Below are positions 57,775 through 64,000 of a stretch of DNA of 64,000 bases, piece by piece. The stretch covers positions 17,748,927 through 17,812,926 of the forward strand of contig NC_086366.1 in NCBI RefSeq assembly GCF_036324505.1, written 5' to 3'. Numbering within the stretch: the first letter of the stretch is position 1; each line of letters begins with the position of its first letter. This DNA is from Eleginops maclovinus. Taxonomy: Eukaryota; Chordata; Actinopteri; Perciformes; Eleginopidae. The position numbers and the translations under genes are program-made. Under the pieces are notes generated by a model, which was given only the letters and a program-made list of their open reading frames with translations, had not been told where the DNA came from and made no database searches.

Positions 57775-60700
57775 CTGTCAAATAACAGAACAAAACAGGG
57801 CACCTAATATCCCTTCACACAAAATCCGTATGCAGGGTCATCTGCATATTCTGGGTTCTGGATTAAAATGGGCTTACATCTCGCATGCCCCATTGAAGAG
57901 ATGCCGACACACTAAAGCAACTTTTTGATGCTCTGGCTTGGATAAATATGATGCTGATTTGACCGTGTAAGTGTTCAAGTTACTTTTACAGACAGTGCAT
58001 CACAACAATCTATCTCTTTAATTAGAGCAGTAATGTATTTTGTGTTGTCTCATATCCAATCAGTCCTTCCTCCTGTATAAACACAACAAGAAAGAGACCT
58101 GCTATTCCTTCCCATCTATTGAGTTTTAGTTTTGCTATACATACTCAAGAAAAACCTTTATTCAACAGTTCAACATGGGAATTCCATGTGTGAAATTGCA
58201 CATTATAAAATGGAGAGGACTGAAACTGTGTAAAGCAGTAGCAAGCTTTTCCTGCACTTATGATGGTGATTAATTAAATATTCAACACAAAATGATTTAG
58301 AATCCATCACCGAAGCAGCCTTTAAAAGAATTGACAACACTTCTTTTTCTTCATGTCATTACTTTTCATATAGCCCTGTTCTGAACTAGTGACACCGATC
58401 ACTCTTGTGCTCTGAAGTGCCGAACTTCGCTCTCCTGTCATGTCTGAAAAAAGCTGCTGGAAACATTAGAATAAGAATCACCTATGCCTTAAGCACCAAA
58501 AGCTCTACCAGATGAAGCCAGCAATGGGACATGGTGACGTGTGGGACTGTACTATTTATTCTCACACCTTCTACGGTATTACATGTAGGTGTTGCTGAGG
58601 TGGTTCATTAGGCTGAGCTGGTGGTGTCGCCGGAAAGTTTCCTCAGCTGAGGGGTCTGGATACAGCTGGAGGCAAGCGTTCAGGCAAGGCAATTTTCCAC
58701 AGCCCTGAGCTGTCGGGGGCCTGACCTGTCATCTGAGCAGAAACAGGTGAGGCCCCTCAACACTTCCTCAAGTGAGCTCAACTCCAGCTACATGGATATT
58801 GTGGTGCTGCTCAGTCACAGACATGAGGTCAATAGTGTGAACAAATAATTTGCGATGGTATTAGCGGTTTCTACTTAGTGGTAAAATTAATGTACTAATG
58901 GGATCTCTATTTCTAGCTGCCTCGAGCCCCTGGAACTGCCCTGCCTTTCTCCTCAAATTATCTTTTCACCTTTAATTATCCAGTGTCTGGCATGGCAAAG
59001 AGTCAAGACAATGTTGCACACTCCCATTAACACAAAAAACCTGTTTGGCGAAAACAAATGCCTTCTGCTCCCCTTTTTGAAGTTCGTTTAACAATGTCCT
59101 CGAGCCACCGTTTTCCAATGTGTGAGGAACTGCCGGCAAACAAGACATCCATCAAATTGACAGACAAAACAAATTACAAGGCAAACAGAACCTTAATGTG
59201 TCACCAGAGCTAATGGTGTCAAGGCTGGTTGGCAGTAGACCCAGACACTTGCATGCTGCTGCTGTCACACTCACATAGCCCATCTCTTCAACTCACAAAA
59301 CGCCCAACTGAAGAGGAGAAAGCTACGAGTTCAGGAGCACACCCAGGTATTAACAACCTACACACTATTAACAATGCATCACAGCTAGACTCATAAAAGT
59401 CCATTAAACCGCACCCAGTCAGAACAGGAGGCTTTCATGCAGGTATGATCTATCTGTACTGCAGCTTGTGCTCACAAGTGAGATTATTCTTTAAATGAAT
59501 GATGCAGTCTTCCTAAAGCCAATAAAAGTGTAATTACATGCCTTGGGCCTTGGTGACAAAGCCTGTGTTGGTGACAGCTATCTGGAAATGAGCAAGAAAG
59601 GATTACCTTCACTTTTCATCTAGCTTTGGCATGATCATCTCTCCACAGGGGTCACCTTGGATGAAATGCCACAATTTTACCAGTCATTAAACTCTTAATC
59701 CAGCCTCAGTGTTCGGACGCCCATCTCTCAAAGCAGCCATGGCCTTATTTCGCTTCATGCTGCCATTGCAACATAGCCAGCCATTACAACTGAAAGCAAA
59801 GGGGAGAAGCCTCTGCTGGAACCGTTACGACACAGTGGAAACCCTAGCCTGCAGTTCACAGTAATTCAACATTGTCTCATTTCATATATTTTACACGCTT
59901 TAGCCTTTTCAGGTAAAGCAATATCCTGAGCATGACTTTGTTTTAAGCTCATTGTCGTTATGTTAATATTCTACAAATTATCTTGGTCTCTGCAGGAAAT
60001 CGTGCTCGCGAGCCTTTGCGGGGCATCAGCTGGAAGATTGCAGAAACCACTTGTTAATATTCTTCTCGCTGTATTTGCAAAGCAGAGCCATTACATATTC
60101 AGAGATAGGGAGATATTTTTCATGGCAGGCAAACTGAGCATGATAGATTGGACAATAAACACTCTAATCCAGCAACACAAAAGTGCACGAAGCCATCATG
60201 CTGCACTTAATACAACTTTACAACGACAACCTGCAAAGCTACACTGCCAATCACAGCAGTCCTAAAAGAATATTATGGTCAAACTTGTGTTTATTATATA
60301 ATCCCTTGTTTGTTTCTGTAATTGAAGTCATATGGCTTTACAGCTGAATATAAACCCATACTATTGGATTTCTCAATGTGACATAATGATAGATTTTCTT
60401 TTTTTTTAACATAACCTGTTATTACGCTACATTTAAATCTGTTCTAATACTGACATCAGGCCTTCACCTACACAAGTTTAAACAGCTAGTTTCTAGGAGA
60501 TTGAAAAAGACAACATCAAAATGTAGTCAGACCATGCAAACCACTTTTTCCTTTCTACGCTTTTCTTCCAGCCCAGTCTGTATTTGTGTAAAGAAACTGT
60601 ACAATGTGCTTTATCTAGAATATGTTTGTAGAATAGTAGCATCTTTTATGTTTCTATGTTTGGCTTTGCCAGTGCAAAAACTGTGGAAGTACAGAACAGT

Positions 60701-62004
60701 GTAAGTAAACTTTGCATAACACCATCAGCTTATTTGTCCAATAGCCTACATGATTTATACGTTTTCACTAATGTGCAATTTAATGTATTTTGTGTGATAG
60801 CTGCAAGACATTCAACTGTGGGAATAAAATGTATTAACAAAGCTGGAACTGCTACGACTAAGTCTGTCTTAAAACAAACCTGACAACTTTGCTTTCATGT
60901 CCAAAGTTTCAGAACTACTTCATGCGTCTGCTCTTTCAGCTTGAGGCTCAGGCGTACTTAAGAAAACTGAAAATGGTGCTGCTGGAGTTCACTGCTGGTG
61001 GTAACTCAATAATGGCAGCTGGCTGATAATATGGTCATATTTAAACATGACCGATAAAGCAGCTGTGATTTTAATCAATCAATCTCAGTAATGAGAACAG
61101 GAAGTTAATCCATTGTTATGCATTATTCTTCAGTAAATGAAGGTCTTTGGGGTTAATTAACTAGTGGGCTAAGGACAATGTTAATAATGCAGCACTAATA
61201 TAGGGCAGGTAATAACACACTTGAGAATATCCTTCTCAACTCCAGCTTTCAGTTCTTCTCCCAGTAAAATAGCAGATCTATCCTGGGGTCTACTCACAAT
61301 ACCACTGCTTCAGGCTGTTCTGCATTAAAGTGTAGATTGCTGTGAAGGCATTTGCTTCAGGAGAAAAAAAGGTTAACTGAAGAACCCCGTAATAAAAGAA
61401 ACTACCTCATCCATCCTGTTAAAAGTTATTTAATTTTCTGTGAAATGTTATGAATGAAAGCCTCCTCTGATCATCAGATTTAAGCTTAATCACCTAAAAC
61501 ACATTTCACAAGGCAACTGACCGATTTATTTCCTCATCAACGTCTGGGTGGAAAATTCATATTACTTTGAAATGAGCCGAAGCGTGACAACATAATTAGT
61601 CATTAGTGCAATAACTTAGCTGATGATTATTTCAAAAGCAAAAAAGGCAAGGGAATTAATGCTAAGTTCAGTTGCTACAAATACACTGTCATTTAAATCT
61701 GGCCCAGGAGTCTATGTTTCTAACCGTGATCAACACTGCATGTCTTACTGACACAAAACAAAGGCTCAAAAACTAATGCTTCAAATGCCATTGAATAATC
61801 TTTTCATCTGCCAGATGAAAGAGCTCAACCACAAAAACTATAATGAATGCACAGCTAATGAGGAGTGCCATAAATGGCTATAAGTGATTATGTGTTGATA
61901 CTTTTTTCCCTGACTTTAACCATGTGTGTTAGACTCCAGTCCCAGCGTAAAATAATTGTAATCCCAATCGTTACCCTTCTTATAACACACATAGACTTTG
62001 TGTG

Positions 62005-62040
<36 letters not shown>

Positions 62041-62048
62041 TATATATG
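62005..62048. repeat. Imperfect (TA)n run
   Basis: About 44 bases of TA repeats with single TATG and TACACA interruptions. It can fold into a cruciform. No transposon end adjoins it. Confidence 0.9.
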
Positions 62049-64000
62049 TTAAGTTAAAGAAGGAGTTACAATTCTAATTAAAAAAATATTACGAGGCCGC
62101 ACCCAGCATACACATTTTTTAGAATAACTCTTACCAGCATTTGCCATTTTGGTGACATGGTTGTCAGGGCAAGAGAGGGGATCTAGATAAGACGCATGCT
62201 AATGCAAAATGTGAAGGGGGCCTTTGTGGACACCTTAATCTGGCAGGGAAAATCCCTTGCTTCATATAAATGCTGCACTGACATATTTCCCACAATGCCA
62301 GAGCTTCTTGTGGCATCTCCTGGGGTCCAATATGACATTCAGCATCTGGTTAGACATATTTTCCACTGCATGCGCGAGAGGCAAAATGTAGCTCCCTCTA
62401 CTTCCCATGCATCCACATCTGACCTAACAGAGTGCCTGAGGCTACGTTAAAGAACCATAGTGGTGCATTTCCTGATGTTTTGCTATCACTGGAGGTTATA
62501 CGTGTGCTTAACAAACTTTGTGTTTGTGCATATGTATATAGTGTATGACCTGGGGAACAAAACTTAAACGGGATATTACGTTACTGACTGAATCATATTG
62601 CTGTGCCTTTTTTTTTTTCAGGCGATTGCTTCAGCTTAACGGCATCAAACTAGAGACTATTGTCCACAGAAAAGATGGGGGGCAAACTCTGTTAGTCAGA
62701 ATAACAGCAGTATAGCAGTATATGTAGCATTCTTTTTTTTTTATGTACGCCTTCATACAGACTTATCTGCATTCCAGCTCCGTGCTGGCACAGGAAGTGG
62801 CTGTTGCTCGACACACAATATTGGACAAGACAGTAACATGGAGCATTTAGAGGAGGATGGAGAGGGTACTGTCGCACAAGCCTTGCCAGCTGTGATAATG
62901 ATGTATAATTTAATTGAAGGCTCTGCTTCTATCCTCCGTAGAACTCAAACTGCTCTTCTCTTGTCAATGCATTATTCAGGCTAATGGTGACCCTGAAATA
63001 GAAAAAAGCTTCTTATCTCTTTAAAGTTTTATTGCCGAGCGCACAGCGAGGTAAGGAGGTATATCAAAAGAAAGTGGCTAAAAGTGAGGCGGAGAGTCAC
63101 AGATAAGGTAAAAAAGCTTACTGAGATATAGTTCTGTCTACTGACAGGCTTTGTGAAGGATTACTGTTTTTGACCATGAAAGACTCATCTTCCTGGCAAC
63201 AGTAGAAAAATTCAATTGGGCAGAGACCCTAAGATGTTACTCTATCCTTAGCTGCTGACACTTCCGAGGAAAAAATAAAGAGTGGAAGATAGCAAATGCC
63301 CTGGACGGCAAGTGAGAGAAAAGCTGAATATGTGCTCTCCCGTCAATTTTGCTGCCTTACAACATTTAAATCAAACATTAAAACTGCAAAACTTATATCC
63401 CAAAGTGATCATCAGCAGGACTATTTTCATCATCTCAAGTGAGCGAATGAGAGAGAGAGGAGCAAGAGGGAAAGATATGGAGCGGAGTAAAGCACCCATG
63501 CATACACTATTACACGTGGACCATCTACACATGTGATCGAGAGGATACCCTGCAACTTGGTCGGAGCCAAGTGAGGGAATGACAGGGTGAAAGGGTCCTA
63601 GGCAGTAAAACACACCCACTTCTATCCATCACTTTAAGTTGTCATATTTACAGTCTGAAATTCACCCATAAAACACTGTTATTGTTAAGTGTAATTTCCG
63701 CTGCAATTAGAAATCAGCTTCATTAGAGGACATGTGACTGGAATGTGGCAATTAAGCCGCGCTGTATGGCAAGTGTGTTGGGGGTGGGGGTGGAGAGGAG
63801 GAAGTGCAATACCCAGTGATAGCACTTTACCAATTTACAGAATCTGTTCTTTTACTGCCTTAGTCTATAATAGCCCACAATAACTCACTTCCTTCAGATT
63901 AACCTAAGCTAGGTGTTAGAATGTAATTTATAGGTGTAACCTCGAGTTAGTGAAGAAAGAGTATAACTGTTGTTACGACTGAAATCTACTAAAGACACAT
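62049..64000. other. Unique non-coding DNA
   Basis: No gene is seen. 63446-63475 is a GA-rich stretch and 63778-63805 is G-rich (two runs of five G) but lacks four runs of three. Frames up to 84 codons resemble no family. Confidence 0.5.

Larger units (their letters stand above)
49758..62004. other. Unique non-coding DNA, about 12 kb
   Basis: No complete gene is seen. A poly(T) run (about 49758-49771) precedes a 71-codon open frame (49781-49993) that resembles no family; together these could be the remains of a minus-strand retrocopy. Blocks of balanced composition lie at about 52300-52960 and 53090-53260. A candidate small exon is at 57724-57774. 50.6-51.7 kb, 55.3-56.1 kb and 60.2-61.2 kb are AT-rich. 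No transposon is recognised in this stretch. Confidence 0.5.

Overview
The window is vertebrate nuclear DNA, almost certainly from a ray-finned (teleost) fish. Three things point there: a nearly complete Tc1-type transposon of a family widespread in fish, several 3' ends of fish-type non-LTR retrotransposons, and very long, pure CA/GT arrays every few kilobases. The background is AT-rich, the ORFs are short, and there are no operons, ribosome-binding sites or bacterial genes. I find no complete host protein-coding gene, no tRNA or rRNA gene, and no CRISPR array. It reads as a gene desert or a very large intron.

Layout: 1-7.5 kb is unique AT-rich DNA. At 7.54-9.13 kb lies a full-length Tc1-like transposon with both inverted repeats, a TATA box, a transposase of about 341 codons broken by two compensating single-base frameshifts, and a polyadenylation signal; its right end abuts a (TA)n run. 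From 9 to 29 kb there is unique sequence with three long GT arrays, three G-rich tracts that fit the quadruplex pattern, and one copy of a small Tc1-type MITE at 24.6 kb; a second copy lies at 40.9 kb. From 29 to 45 kb retrotransposon debris is concentrated: L2-like fragments at 29.2, 33.9 (minus strand) and 38.5 kb, a different LINE clade at 31.1-31.5 kb (minus strand), and a LINE-like 3' tail at 44.6 kb, mixed with five of the larger CA/GT arrays, including a pure (CA) run of 205 bp. From 45.3 to 64 kb the sequence is mostly unique, with one (TA)n run at 62 kb.

The unique stretches contain blocks of mixed composition, rich in ATTA cores, that look like candidate conserved non-coding elements; this is inference and needs a cross-species alignment. 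A few strong motif matches (an RFX X-box, a direct-repeat nuclear-receptor site, two CTCF-like sites) and one candidate 17-codon exon on the minus strand at 57.7 kb are the best leads to host function. The only genes that clearly encode proteins belong to mobile elements, and all of these are damaged.
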